64,000 nucleotides of DNA from Acidimicrobiia bacterium (GCA_036396535.1 DASWKR010000002.1:21827-85826), one strand, 5' to 3'; numbered from the stretch's first letter, positions 8,498 to 17,483 are shown. Program-made: numbers and translations. Notes: generated by a model from the sequence alone, not told the origin.

Positions 8498-9025
8498 ATG
8501 ACCCGCTTCACGTCCCCGATCCGTCCCGAGCCGCTGGCGGTCGGCGACCTCGCTCCTGATTGGCACCTGCGCCACACGTTCGACGACTCGGTGTCGCTGG
8601 AACGGCTGTGCGAGAGCGGCCCCGTCGTTCTCGCCTTCTACGTCTTCGACTTCGGCGAGATATGAAGCCACGAGCTGTCCCAGTTGGGGGCACTCGCACC
8701 TGAGATCCGCGCCGCCGGGGCAGACATCGCTGCCATCGCCGTGACCGCGACGTTCTCACAGATGGCGTTCGCCAAGACGCTCCCGCTCGATTTCCCGCTG
8801 CTCTCCGACTGGGACGGCGAGGTGTGTGGCGCATACGGCGTGCGATACGAGATCTGGAAGGGCCACCGCGGCCTGGCGAAGCGATCTCTGTTCGTCGTGG
8901 ACGAGGACCGGGTGGTTCGCTACGTCTGGTCGGAGGAGAACGCGCTCGAATTGCCCGACTTCGGGCCCGTCGTCGAGGCAGTCTCGTCGTTGCAGAAGGG
9001 CGACTCCCGGTCGTCGTCCTCGTGA
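8498..9025 (+). CDS. redoxin / peroxiredoxin-like selenoprotein (in-frame TGA read as Sec at codon 56)
   Basis: Reading from ATG 8498 through the TGA at 8663-8665 gives a 175-residue thioredoxin-fold peroxidase-like protein. Upstream of the TGA are APDWHLRHTF and VVLAFYVFDFGEI. Downstream are SHELSQLGALAPEIRAAGAD, FPLLSDWDGEVCGAYGV and LAKRSLFVVDEDRVVRYVW. Aligned with AhpE/AhpC-type proteins (FFPLAFTGICQGEL), the TGA falls exactly on the peroxidatic Cys, so the residue would be selenocysteine: FGEI-U-SHEL. The usual Pro and Thr of the PxxxTxxC motif are Val and Gly, so it is a divergent redoxin. A SECIS-like hairpin follows the TGA at the right distance. The alternative is a pseudogene or base error, but both halves are intact and in one frame. 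Confidence 0.75.
8671..8696 (+). promoter_or_regulatory. bacterial SECIS-like hairpin of the redoxin gene
   Basis: Just after the TGA, CGAG (8671-8674) pairs with CTCG (8693-8696). Beyond a bulged C, TGTCCC (8676-8681) pairs with GGGGCA (8687-8692), leaving the loop AGTTG. The loop begins 16 nt after the TGA and has G as its second base. Known bacterial SECIS elements place the loop roughly 16-37 nt from the UGA with a G in the first two loop positions. It would recruit SelB to insert selenocysteine. Confidence 0.6.
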
Positions 9026-9049
9026 CGGCTCCCCGGTAGATTCCCCAGG

Positions 9050-11014
9050 ATGCCGATCGAGCCGAAACGCGACGACCCAGTGTTCGACGTCGCAGACATG
9101 GATCTCACGACGAGCCCGGGCGACGACTTCTACCGGTACGCCAACGGCGGATGGATGGCCGCCAACCCCGTCCCATCGGACCACTCTCGGTGGGCGGCGT
9201 TCGACGAGGTCCGCAAGGCGAACGAGGACATGCTCCACGAGTTGCTGCAAGCGGCCGCCGCCGGCGACGAGCCGTCCATCGATGGGCGCGTTGCGGCCTA
9301 CTACCGGGCCGGGATGGACACTGAGCAGATCGAGCGCCACGGGCTGGCGCCGCTCGCCGAGCACTTGGCCGCCATCGATGCCATCGAGGACGTCGCCGGT
9401 CTGCGCTCGGTCGCCGCCCGGCTGGCCGAGGTCGGCGTGAGTCTGCCCATCGACGCCGGCGTGCTGCCGGACTTCGACGACAGCACCACCCACCTCCTCT
9501 ACCTCGACCAGGGCGGCCTCGGCCTTCCGGAGCGGGACTACTACTTCAGGGAGGACGAGCAGTCCTCCCTGCTGCGCAAGCAATACGTCCAGCACGTCGC
9601 GGCCATGCTCGAGCTCGGCGGGCACCCCGACCCGGGAGACTCCGCCGCGGCGATCCTCGACCTCGAGACGGCGCTCGCCGAGCCTTCGTACACGAACACC
9701 CAGCAACGCAACATGGATCTCGTCCTCAACCGGTTCGCAGCCACCGATCTCGAAGCGCTCATGCCGCGCTTTGGGCTCCCGGCGTTCCTCGACAGCGTCG
9801 GAGTCACCGGGATCGAGGCGGTCAACGTCGGCAACCCGGGGTTCTTCGGAGAGGTCGACGAGATCCTCACGAGCGCATCCGTCGAGACCCTGAGGGCCTA
9901 CGCCACCTGGCACCTGCTCTCGGCAGCGGCGTCCTCGCTTCCGAAACGCTTCGAGGACGAGTCGTTCGACTTCTACGGACGCATCCTCGGCGGCCAGCAG
10001 GAGCAAAAGGAGAGGTGGAAGAGGGTCCTGCGGGCCGCCACGGCCGAGATCGGCGAGCTGGTGGGCAAGGTGTACGTGGCACACGCCTTCGGTCCCGAAG
10101 CCAAGGAGAGAGCTCAGCAGATGGTCGCCAACATCATCGAGGCCATGGCGGGTGCCATCCGCTCCCTCGAGTGGATGGGGGACGAGACCAAGGTGGCGGC
10201 ACTCGCCAAGCTCGACGGATTCTCGGCGAAGCTCGGGTATCCCGACGTGTGGCGGGACTACACGGCCCTCTCCTTCTCCGGGGGGCCGTGGGTGACGCTT
10301 CGCCTCGACGCCAAGAGCTTCGAGTTCCGGAGGCGGCTCGGTCAACTCCACGAGCCGGTCGACCCGAACGAGTGGTCGATGGCCCCCCACGAGGTCAACG
10401 CCTACTACCACCCCCTGCGCAACGAGATCGTCTTCCCGGCAGGCATCCTCCAGCCACCCTTCTTCGACGCCACGGCAGACGATCCGATCAACTACGGCGG
10501 CATCGGGGCGGTGATCGGCCACGAGATCACCCACGGCTTCGACGACATGGGGAGCCGATTCGACGCCTCAGGCAACTTCGCCAACTGGTGGAGCGAGGAG
10601 GACAGGGCCGAGTTCGAGCGGCGAGCCGACGTGCTCGTCGACCAATACGACGGGTACCGCGTCGTCGGCGACCTGCCGGTCAACGGCCGCCTCACGCTGG
10701 GAGAGAACATCGCAGACCTCGGAGGCCTCACGATCGCCTTCGAAGCCCTGCGTGTGGCGATCGGCGACATGGTCGGCCCTCTCATCGGCCGGCTCACGCC
10801 CGCACAGCGGTTCTTCCTGTCGTTCGCCAGGGTGTGGCGCTCGAACGAGACGGACGAGTACCTACGACTCAACGTCCAAACCGATCCCCACTCACCGCCG
10901 ATGTTCCGATGCAACGGGGCGCTCGGGAACCTCGACGAGTTCGCCCGAGCCTTCGATCTGGACGACGACGACCCCATGATGCGGGCACCGAACGTGCGCG
11001 CCAAGGTCTGGTGA
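9050..11014 (+). CDS. M13-family zinc metallopeptidase (PepO/neprilysin-like)
   Basis: A 654-residue endopeptidase of the neprilysin family. The N-terminal domain begins with the typical DMDLTTSPGDDFYRYANGGW and DHSRWAAFDEVRKANE. The substrate-binding motif NAYYHPLRNEIVFPAGILQ comes near residue 445. The zinc motif HEITH follows in VIGHEITHGFDDMGSRFD, the third ligand Glu is in ENIADLGGL, and the C-terminus is RVWRSNETDEYLRLNVQTDP. There is no signal peptide, so it is probably cytosolic as in PepO, cleaving short peptides. Full length and all catalytic residues are present. Confidence 0.95.
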   Translation: MPIEPKRDDPVFDVADMDLTTSPGDDFYRYANGGWMAANPVPSDHSRWAAFDEVRKANEDMLHELLQAAAAGDEPSIDGRVAAYYRAGMDTEQIERHGLAPLAEHLAAIDAIEDVAGLRSVAARLAEVGVSLPIDAGVLPDFDDSTTHLLYLDQGGLGLPERDYYFREDEQSSLLRKQYVQHVAAMLELGGHPDPGDSAAAILDLETALAEPSYTNTQQRNMDLVLNRFAATDLEALMPRFGLPAFLDSVGVTGIEAVNVGNPGFFGEVDEILTSASVETLRAYATWHLLSAAASSLPKRFEDESFDFYGRILGGQQEQKERWKRVLRAATAEIGELVGKVYVAHAFGPEAKERAQQMVANIIEAMAGAIRSLEWMGDETKVAALAKLDGFSAKLGYPDVWRDYTALSFSGGPWVTLRLDAKSFEFRRRLGQLHEPVDPNEWSMAPHEVNAYYHPLRNEIVFPAGILQPPFFDATADDPINYGGIGAVIGHEITHGFDDMGSRFDASGNFANWWSEEDRAEFERRADVLVDQYDGYRVVGDLPVNGRLTLGENIADLGGLTIAFEALRVAIGDMVGPLIGRLTPAQRFFLSFARVWRSNETDEYLRLNVQTDPHSPPMFRCNGALGNLDEFARAFDLDDDDPMMRAPNVRAKVW

Positions 11015-11032
11015 GCGGCGCCGAAGCGCCGC
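11015..11032 (+). terminator. hairpin directly after the M13 gene
   Basis: GCGGCGC pairs perfectly with GCGCCGC around a CGAA tetraloop, starting at the base after the stop codon. No T-run follows, so it could be a Rho-independent-like terminator typical of GC-rich actinobacteria or an mRNA-stabilising hairpin. Confidence 0.45.
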
Positions 11033-11316
11033 GTCGAACAGGTAACCGGCCTCCCGCTCGTGTTCGAGCTCGCCGTCGCATGTGAACTTGTGCACCTCGG
11101 CACGGATGAGCCGCTCGTTGGGGGCAGCAGCTGGGGGTCGGGGAGTGAGCCGCCGCAGCAGGCAGAGCCGATCGCTACGGTTGGACTCGGGTACAGAGGC
11201 GATCTGAGGGAGGTGGCAGACGACGGTTCTGATGGAGCGACGCGGTGGTACATGGCCGCAAACCAACACAATGAGGAGTGCATAAACCGCATTCACCAAC
11301 CCAGGAGGAACAGAAT
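11033..11316. other. intergenic stretch, no gene recognised
   Basis: No convincing coding frame. A minus-strand frame here (containing EVHKFTCDGELEHEREAGYL) looks protein-like for about 30 residues but has no start and runs into the antisense of the M13 gene, so it may be a decayed fragment. The final 15 bases hold the ribosome-binding site AGGAGGAA of the next gene. Confidence 0.4.
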
Positions 11317-11952
11317 ATGAGACGCATCACCACTGTTCTCTCGGTGATTACCCTATTCCTGCTGGCGCTGCCACAGGCAGCACTCGCTGGCTCCAAGGAG
11401 AAGCAGCCGATAATCGAGTTCGCCACGGAACAAGAGGTCACGGGGTCCTTCTCCATGCTCGATCGGCAATCGGACGGGGTCGCCACAAAGATCCGCACTC
11501 GGGTAACCGGGGGAAATGCCTACACGGCTTGGTACGTCATTTTCAACAACCCTGATGATTGCAGCGGCGATTGCGGCGAGGACGACATATTCAACGCCGA
11601 CGGCAGTCCCAACTTCGAAACCATCAATGCAGCGCGCATCTCGGTGGTGTGGACCAAGACCGGTGGGGTGGCCAACCCCGCGGGACGGCTAGCACTCAAC
11701 GGAGGCCTCGGCGTTGGCGAAGTTCCAAACGGCGGCCCCGGGATCAAGGTAGTGATCGGCCTACCGTCCGACGGCGCACTGGTGCCCAGTCCGGTGACCG
11801 GACTCGAGACCACAGCAGCCGAGATCCATCTGGTCATCCAAGACCACGGACCCGCCCATTCGGATCCAGCCCTTCTCGAGCTGCAGACTACGTCCTTCAT
11901 GGGAGCGTGCAACCCGGACTGCGTCGACATCCAGTTCGCGGTCCACAAGTAA
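11317..11952 (+). CDS. secreted protein of unknown function
   Basis: A 211-residue exported protein. The start is the ATG at 11317, with AGGAGGAA seven bases upstream. A clear Sec signal peptide ends in LLALPQAALAGS, with cleavage expected after ALA. The mature part has four Cys in two pairs (DDCSGDCGEDD; GACNPDC). It also has the segment NAYTAWYVIFNNPDDC, which resembles a domain seen in uncharacterised secreted proteins of environmental bacteria. No enzyme motif is visible. Base composition is slightly lower in GC than the flanks, as for the next gene, so the pair may be acquired. Confidence 0.6.
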   Translation: MRRITTVLSVITLFLLALPQAALAGSKEKQPIIEFATEQEVTGSFSMLDRQSDGVATKIRTRVTGGNAYTAWYVIFNNPDDCSGDCGEDDIFNADGSPNFETINAARISVVWTKTGGVANPAGRLALNGGLGVGEVPNGGPGIKVVIGLPSDGALVPSPVTGLETTAAEIHLVIQDHGPAHSDPALLELQTTSFMGACNPDCVDIQFAVHK

Positions 11953-12361
11953 CGACCTCTAGGAGACAACCCGCATGTTCCGGGGAGCCGTGCCCCTGAC
12001 GGGCGGGCTCCCGGGACCGCGGAGCCTGCGCCGGTCGGTGGGTGGTGAGGGCCTGGGAGACGTTCGGCCCCTGCGCAGGGTGCCAGTAGTTGATCGGTTG
12101 GAAGCTCGGTGGGTATTCAGTGGGTGTGGAAGCCGGTCGTAGCACGCGACCGAGACGTTGCTTCGGGTCGGGGCGGCGGCGGCGCTATTCGCTGCGGCTC
12201 TGCTCATCGATGGTGTGCTTCGGCCCGGAACGAATCGATCCACGAACGCCGTGGTTGTGCGAGCGAAGTTCGAGTCCTTGACGTCGAACAATTTGCGTCT
12301 CGATGTAGCTTGTATGCGCGGCTTCGCAGGTTGATGGAGGTAGAGGACTCATGACCGCTGA
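11953..12361. other. 409-bp intergenic stretch with a weak hairpin
   Basis: No convincing gene. GGCTCC (12006-12011) can pair with GGAGCC (12021-12026), a possible terminator of the preceding gene but without a T-run. Near the right end, GGAGG/AGAGGA precedes an ATG at 12351 whose frame closes after about 40 codons. That frame is shifted relative to the lipoprotein gene starting at 12362. Confidence 0.4.
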
Positions 12362-13627
12362 GTGGTTGTGTTCGAGCGATGGAACGTACGGCCGTGGACG
12401 AGTGAAGTGGCAGCGGTGTTCCTTGGGCTGGTGTTCTCGATGCTGTCGGCGTGTGAGGAAGCGCCCATAGCCGACGGTGTGCCGACATCGGCCGCGGGCC
12501 CGACAGTTGGATCATCGGTGGCGGCGTCGACCTCGGCTGTGATCGACGCGCCGACGGTTTCAACGATCGTGGTCGAGCCTGACGCCAAAGTGGTGGCGCC
12601 GGTCGTGGCGCTGTTGCCGCTGGTGGAGGGGATGATCGACCACGGCGGCGCCGTACTCTCGGCAGTTCGTGGGGACGACGTGTTCGACCGTGAGGAGCAC
12701 CAGGCGTTCCGGTTCTATGCGTCGATCGAGATTCGAGATGTCGACGTTCTGTGGGCGCCGTCGCCTTCGGCACGGGCGGACGCTGAATCTCTCACTGAGC
12801 TACGAATGCTGCTGGACGATGCAACGGAGAACTGGCTGCTCAGCGATGCGAGCGGAACCGAGATCGTTGCCCTCTGGAACCCCTTAGGGCAGGGGACGTC
12901 ACTGGTGGCCCCCGTCGCCGACGACAGATCCGAGAACCCGGGAATGGTTGGTGTGCTCCACGACATGATGCGATCCCTTCCGTCCGCCGAGTTCGCAGTG
13001 TCGCTCGACGACGAGCAAAGCTGCGGGCCTGCCGGCAAACCTGACCCGGGGCTGACCGAGTTGGAGGCACTCCTCCTCCATGTCCGGGCCGCCGAGAAGT
13101 CGATCGTCGGCCGAGAGCATGGAGCATGGATCATCCGAACCGCCGAGCGTCTGACCGAGGAGCTCGCCATGGAGGATCTATTGACCGGGATACGGGTGAC
13201 GGCGGACATCAACGACATCGAGCGGCAGTTACAGAGCGGTGTCGCCGAGGGAGATGTGGTGGCATGGCCCGTCGTGCCGGCGCTGGTCGACACTCGGGCG
13301 TTCGACGGAGAACCGATGCAGACTTACCTGTTGGCCGAGGACGGAACGATCCTCGGTCACTTCCCGGTCTCTCGAGTCGACACGGAGTACATGATCTCGC
13401 TTCCGCTCCCACACGAGCCCGGACCGATCAGCGTCGTGTTCGCGCCAACCGGATTGCTCGCCTGTGAGCAGCTCCCCGACGACTTGATCGACGTCATGGC
13501 GCTGCCCTACGAAGCGGTCGGTGGCGACACGAGAGTCGTCATCGACTTCGGAACCGGCTCGTACACAGCGCTGAGCGGTCCCGAGTTCGTGGCGCTCATC
13601 GAAGCGCGCACAGCCATCGACCAATAG
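12362..13627 (+). CDS. putative lipoprotein, unknown function
   Basis: A 421-residue protein with a hydrophobic start and lipobox LSAC (Cys 31), then a Ser/Thr/Ala/Val-rich linker up to about residue 75 and a globular domain without recognised motifs (for example GEPMQTYLLAEDGTILGHFP, FAPTGLLACEQLPDDLIDVM). It is likely anchored on the outer face of the membrane. The GTG at 12362 directly follows an in-frame TGA and has a poorly spaced ribosome-binding site. The best-placed ATG (12351) is in another frame, so the true start or a small frameshift here is unsettled. Confidence 0.55.
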   Translation: MVVFERWNVRPWTSEVAAVFLGLVFSMLSACEEAPIADGVPTSAAGPTVGSSVAASTSAVIDAPTVSTIVVEPDAKVVAPVVALLPLVEGMIDHGGAVLSAVRGDDVFDREEHQAFRFYASIEIRDVDVLWAPSPSARADAESLTELRMLLDDATENWLLSDASGTEIVALWNPLGQGTSLVAPVADDRSENPGMVGVLHDMMRSLPSAEFAVSLDDEQSCGPAGKPDPGLTELEALLLHVRAAEKSIVGREHGAWIIRTAERLTEELAMEDLLTGIRVTADINDIERQLQSGVAEGDVVAWPVVPALVDTRAFDGEPMQTYLLAEDGTILGHFPVSRVDTEYMISLPLPHEPGPISVVFAPTGLLACEQLPDDLIDVMALPYEAVGGDTRVVIDFGTGSYTALSGPEFVALIEARTAIDQ

Positions 13628-13710
13628 CGATCGACGCGTCGCCGACCCCGAGCGAGAACACAAGCGGGCTCACCGTGATGGGTTTCGGAGAGGCGCCGAA
13701 GCGCTCGAGC

Positions 13711-14322
13711 TCACCGGCCTCGTAGGAACAGCTTTCCGAGCTCGAGGGTATGCTCGAGGTGGTCGCGGGTCACCTGCTCGGCGGTGGCGATGTCGCCCCT
13801 CTCGATGGCGTCGAGCAGTTGATCGTGCTCGGCGTTGCCTGCCTGGACTCGTTGCGGCGCCTCGTGGATCGAGGTCGCGACGTAGAGCGCCGAGAGGTTC
13901 CGGAGGTTCTCGAGGATCCGGGCGAGCCTGGGCCGCCGCGCCGCCTCAGCGAGGAGGCGGTGGAACTCGCCGTTGAGGGCGACCCAGCGCGCCGGGTCCG
14001 GCTCGGCCTTCATTGCCTCCGTCATCGCCCGTGCCTTCGCCAGGTCCTGCGGATCAGCGTTCCTGACGGTCGCCGCGGCGACCAGCGGCTCGAGTGCCAT
14101 GCGGATCTCGTAGAGCTGCTCCAGTTCGTCCATGGTCGCCGGGTGGACTTGGACGCCCCGGTGCGGGTCCCCGTCGAGCAGGCCCTCGGCGACCAGTTGG
14201 CGGAGCGCTTCTCTCACCGGAGTCGTCGAGGTCTCGAAGCGTTCGGCGATCTCGTTCTGTAGGAGCCGGGTCCCCGGCTCGTATGCGCCCCGAAGGATGT
14301 CCGAGCGCAGGCGCGCCGCCAC
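13711..14322 (-). CDS. GntR-family transcriptional regulator, FadR/FCD subfamily
   Basis: A 203-residue regulator. An N-terminal winged helix (ILRGAYEPGTRLLQNEIAER, then FETSTTPVREALRQLVAEGL) is followed by an FCD ligand-binding domain. That domain has its metal-site His residues in NGEFHRLLAEA, NAEHDQLLDAIE and DHLEHTLEL. FCD regulators bind small carboxylates or related metabolites. The GTG at 14322 is accepted, but homology-like sequence (EGDHIRHRTAQAA) continues upstream to a stop without a standard start, so initiation is uncertain. It is divergent from the first ABC importer and is the likely regulator of the palindromic sites at 14511, 20432 and 22041. Confidence 0.88.
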   Translation of the reverse strand: MAARLRSDILRGAYEPGTRLLQNEIAERFETSTTPVREALRQLVAEGLLDGDPHRGVQVHPATMDELEQLYEIRMALEPLVAAATVRNADPQDLAKARAMTEAMKAEPDPARWVALNGEFHRLLAEAARRPRLARILENLRNLSALYVATSIHEAPQRVQAGNAEHDQLLDAIERGDIATAEQVTRDHLEHTLELGKLFLRGR

Positions 14323-14731
14323 CGCCGCCTGTGCGGTTCGATGCCTGATGTGGTCGCCTTCGGTGATGAGGCACCCTCTCGGTCAGTGTGCAAAGTACAC
14401 GATCGCCACGGCCCTTTCTCGTCATGCGCGCCGCTCGCAGGCCACGGGCAGCTGGCCCGCGGGCGAATCCCCACAGCCACACGCCATTCACGAGCGGCCC
14501 GGCTCCGTACTGTATACAATCGATTGTGGAGGGTCATTGAAGGACCATCACGACGGCGGGGCAACCGGCAATACCAGCTGCTGCGCCGCGGCCCGCACTG
14601 TTCCGAGGTAGTGATCGCGAGCCGCACCTGCGGTCCGTTCGGCGGTCGGCGGGCAACCCGCCGCTGCCGGGCAACGCAGCAGGCATCGGCTCACGACCAC
14701 TCGACGAGGGAGAAAAACGAGGAGGAAGGGC
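14323..14731. other. divergent control region of GntR gene and ABC operon 1
   Basis: A 409-bp region without genes. It holds an imperfect inverted repeat GTGT...ACAC near 14387-14400 close to the regulator start, the palindromic operator at 14511-14527, and a 7-bp hairpin CGGCGGG/CCCGCCG with a CAA loop at 14647-14663 in the presumed leader. The ribosome-binding site GAGGAAGGG precedes the ATG at 14732. No known riboswitch pattern is recognised. Confidence 0.5.
14511..14527. promoter_or_regulatory. double palindromic operator, probable GntR site
   Basis: TGTATACA (14511-14518) overlaps ACAATCGATTGT (14516-14527); both are perfect inverted repeats. FCD/FadR-type GntR proteins commonly bind sites of the type TTGTATACAA. 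It lies between the regulator gene and the first importer operon. Confidence 0.55.
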
Positions 14732-15790
14732 ATGACACGACGATGGATGTCCTTGCTGGCCATTTTCGCGGCGTTCGCGTTGTTCGCGGCGGCGTGTGGT
14801 GGTGACAGCTCGGATGGCGGGGACGACGGCTCGGACGGCGAGCCGTCTACTGGCCCGGCCAACATCATTCGCTTCACGTTCGCACCGGATCCGGTGTGGG
14901 ACTTCATCAACGACAGCGGACTCAAGGAGGCGATGGAGGAAGAGTCCGGCGTGAGGATCCTCTCCCAGGTGACCTGGGACGAGTTCGGAATCTATGCCGG
15001 CGGCTTCGCCGACATCGTCTCCGTCGGCTCGTTCGAGGTGCCCGGCCTCGAGAAGGAAGCCAACCAGGACTCGGTGATCTTCGGCAAGTACAACATCGAC
15101 CGGTCCGTCATCGCCGTCCCGTCTTCCGACACCACGAGCCAGACGCTCGAGGACCTCGTCGGCCAGCGGATCGCAGTGTGGGACTCGGTGTCGTCGACCC
15201 TCATCTGGGGCGTGATCGCCAAGCAGCTCCATGATCTCGACTTCCGGACGGGAGGAGGCGACTTCGAGCTCGTCCAGGTGGACATCACGAACACCGGACC
15301 CGTGACGGCGTCGGGCGACACCGAAGGCGGGATCGTGCTTCCCGACTTCGCGGTGCCGCAGCTCATGAACGGCGAGCTGCGGGTGCTGTACGACGGCCGC
15401 ACGTCGGCCGAGATCTACGTGAACGACATCGCCAACACGCCCGACCACGAGGGACCGATGATCAACATCTTCCTCGCCAGGGGCGACTGGTACGACGAAC
15501 ACTTGACCGAGGTGGGGTTCTTCCTCGAGCTGTGGCAGGCAGGCATCGACGAGTGGCAGGCGAACAAGGCCGAGATCATCTCGTCGTACCCCCAGCACTT
15601 CGCGGTTTCGAACGACGAAGAGCTGGCATTCATGCAGGACTGGCTGCAGCAGCACGACTGGTTCGTCGAGACGGTTTACATCGACGACGCCTGGATCGAG
15701 GTCGAGAGCAATCTGTTCGACACGATGCGCGAGTCCGAGTTCCTCGGTGAGGACGAGGAGGATCCACGGTTCGAGACGCCTGCTCCGTGA
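14732..15790 (+). CDS. ABC importer substrate-binding lipoprotein (NMT1/THI5-like), operon 1
   Basis: A 352-residue lipoprotein with a signal peptide ending in FAAACGG (lipobox Cys 22), an acidic Asp/Gly/Ser linker and a periplasmic-binding domain of the NMT1/THI5 type (APDPVWDFINDSGLKEAMEE, GGFADIVSVGSFE). This group captures taurine, sulfonates, pyrimidines or similar small molecules. It is closely paralogous to the protein at 22115: both share RFxFAPDPxWD, the ESGxRIL core and a GGxADxVSxGS loop. It is the first gene of a four-gene operon, 6 bp before the permease. The substrate is probably a cyclic amide or heterocycle given the neighbouring hydrolases (inference). Confidence 0.85.
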   Translation: MTRRWMSLLAIFAAFALFAAACGGDSSDGGDDGSDGEPSTGPANIIRFTFAPDPVWDFINDSGLKEAMEEESGVRILSQVTWDEFGIYAGGFADIVSVGSFEVPGLEKEANQDSVIFGKYNIDRSVIAVPSSDTTSQTLEDLVGQRIAVWDSVSSTLIWGVIAKQLHDLDFRTGGGDFELVQVDITNTGPVTASGDTEGGIVLPDFAVPQLMNGELRVLYDGRTSAEIYVNDIANTPDHEGPMINIFLARGDWYDEHLTEVGFFLELWQAGIDEWQANKAEIISSYPQHFAVSNDEELAFMQDWLQQHDWFVETVYIDDAWIEVESNLFDTMRESEFLGEDEEDPRFETPAP

Positions 15791-15796
15791 GCTGAG

Positions 15797-16624
15797 GTGG
15801 CGCGAACCGTCGTAGAGGAGACCCTCGAAGAGAGGGTGCTCGGTATCGCCGCCGGCGCGCGCCGGCGGCGATACCTCGCCGTGGTGGTCGGCTGGGCCGG
15901 CTTCCTCGTCCTGTGGTACCTCGTCTCCGAGTTCCTCCTCAACTCGGTGCGGCTGCCGCAGCCTCAGAGGGTGGCTCGGGAGGCGTGGAACATCATCCGG
16001 GGCGTGGACGGCGCCTTCTTCCCCGAGTTCTGGGCGAGCATCGTTCGGGTGTTCGCCGGGTTCATCGCCGCCGCTTTGATCGGCACGCCGCTCGGCTTCC
16101 TCATGGGGCGCAGCGAGTACTGGCGGAACTTCTTCCAGGCACCGGTCGTCGTGGCAGGCTCGGTCCCGGGCATCACCTACGCCGTGATGTCGCTCGTCAT
16201 CTTCGGCATCTCGTTCTTCGGGCCCGTGCTGGCCGTCGGCCTCATCTCGATGCCGTACGTGGCGCTCAACGTGTCACAGGGGGTGGCGGGCGTCGACCGG
16301 CAGCTCGTGGCGATGAGCGTCGCCTACGGGCGCTCGGAGCGGCAGATCTTCCGAAACGTCCTGCTCCCTTCGGTGCTGCCGTTCATCTTCGCCGGTGTCC
16401 GACTGTCGTTCTCCCTGGCGTGGAAGGTCGGTCAACTCACTGAGGTGTTCGGGGCATCTCGCGGGATCGGATTCCAGATAAGGCGCAACTTCCAGCTGTT
16501 CCGGATGGCGGAGTTGCTGGCGTGGGTGTTCCTGTTCATCGCGTTCATGCTCGTGCTCGAGCGGCAGGTGCTGGTGCGGATCGAGCGCCGACTCTTCCGA
16601 TGGCGTCAGTGGGACACACCGTGA
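15797..16624 (+). CDS. ABC importer permease, operon 1 (first)
   Basis: A 275-residue SsuC/TauC-type permease with about six membrane helices. The cytoplasmic EAA-type loop reads AYGRSERQIFRNVLLPSVLP, and the typical start of the transport domain is AALIGTPLGFLMGRS. Translation starts at GTG 15797. The stop overlaps the next permease start in the form GTGA, showing translational coupling. It would form a heterodimeric channel with the next gene product. Confidence 0.88.
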   Translation: MARTVVEETLEERVLGIAAGARRRRYLAVVVGWAGFLVLWYLVSEFLLNSVRLPQPQRVAREAWNIIRGVDGAFFPEFWASIVRVFAGFIAAALIGTPLGFLMGRSEYWRNFFQAPVVVAGSVPGITYAVMSLVIFGISFFGPVLAVGLISMPYVALNVSQGVAGVDRQLVAMSVAYGRSERQIFRNVLLPSVLPFIFAGVRLSFSLAWKVGQLTEVFGASRGIGFQIRRNFQLFRMAELLAWVFLFIAFMLVLERQVLVRIERRLFRWRQWDTP

Positions 16625-17469
16625 CGGCAACCGTCGCCGGCCCATCCCGCGTCGTTAAGAGGCTTCGCTCTCCGATGGCGGCCCGCTGGACGTCAGCGAT
16701 CGCCTTCCTGCTCGGGTGGCAGCTCGTCACGCTGGTCTCCACGAGGGTGCCCTCTCCCGTGCGGGTCCTCGAATTCCTGTGGCTCGAGGTCTCGGGGGGG
16801 AGCCACGGCGGCGTCGTGCGCGGCGAGTTCATCGAGCACTTCCTCGGCACGCTGGGTCGCTACACGATCGGGCTGGTCATCGGCTTCACGGCCGGGCTGC
16901 TCATCGGGGTCCTCATCGGTTCGTCGAGCCTGGCGCGCGCCCTCGCCAGCGACTCGATCCTGGTCCTGCTCGCCCTTCCTGCGATCGTGTGGGCCTTCCT
17001 CACGACGATGTGGTTCGGCATCGACGTCAAGGCGCCGATCGTCACGGTCGCCCTCTCCGCCTTCCCGTTCGTCGTCGTCAACGTCGCCCAAGGTGTGCGC
17101 AGCATCACGCCGGATCTGAGGAGGATGACCGCTGCGTTCGGCGTCGAGCGGTGGAAACAGTTCCGATACCTGACACTCGGCGCCATCAGCGGCTACGTGT
17201 TCGCCGGGTTGAGGTTCGCGGTCATCATCGGCTGGAACGGGGTCCTGCTCTGGGAGTGGTTCGCCGGGCAGAACGGCGTCGGGTTCCGGACTCGCTACTG
17301 GTACGACGCCAACCGCTACCAGGGGTTCGTCGGTTGGGTCGTGGCGTTCATCGTCTTCATCGTCCTGCTCGACCGGTTCGTCTTCGCCCGCCTGGAGCGG
17401 AGGGCGTTCCGCTGGCGCGACCGGGCAACGGATGTGGAGATCATCGAAGAGACGACCATGGGGCTCTGA
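16621..17469 (+). CDS. ABC importer permease, operon 1 (second)
   Basis: A 282-residue permease of the same family. The start is the GTG at 16621, which overlaps the upstream TGA (GTGA); the longer frame upstream is antisense-like noise. Key segments are LVIGFTAGLLIGVLIGSSS and the EAA-like loop AFGVERWKQFRYLTLGAISG. It has about six helices. It pairs with the preceding permease and is followed 14 bp later by the ATPase. Confidence 0.88.
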   Translation: MTATVAGPSRVVKRLRSPMAARWTSAIAFLLGWQLVTLVSTRVPSPVRVLEFLWLEVSGGSHGGVVRGEFIEHFLGTLGRYTIGLVIGFTAGLLIGVLIGSSSLARALASDSILVLLALPAIVWAFLTTMWFGIDVKAPIVTVALSAFPFVVVNVAQGVRSITPDLRRMTAAFGVERWKQFRYLTLGAISGYVFAGLRFAVIIGWNGVLLWEWFAGQNGVGFRTRYWYDANRYQGFVGWVVAFIVFIVLLDRFVFARLERRAFRWRDRATDVEIIEETTMGL

Positions 17470-17483
17470 GGAGGAACGATCGG

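Noticed and set aside
10892..11299. Minus-strand frame of 135 codons after the M13 gene
   Set aside because: It overlaps the antisense of the peptidase gene, lacks a ribosome-binding site and only a short segment looks protein-like.
14647..14663. 7-bp hairpin in the leader of ABC operon 1 considered as a TPP or other riboswitch
   Set aside because: No conserved riboswitch core is present and the hairpin is too small; GC-rich DNA yields such stems by chance.
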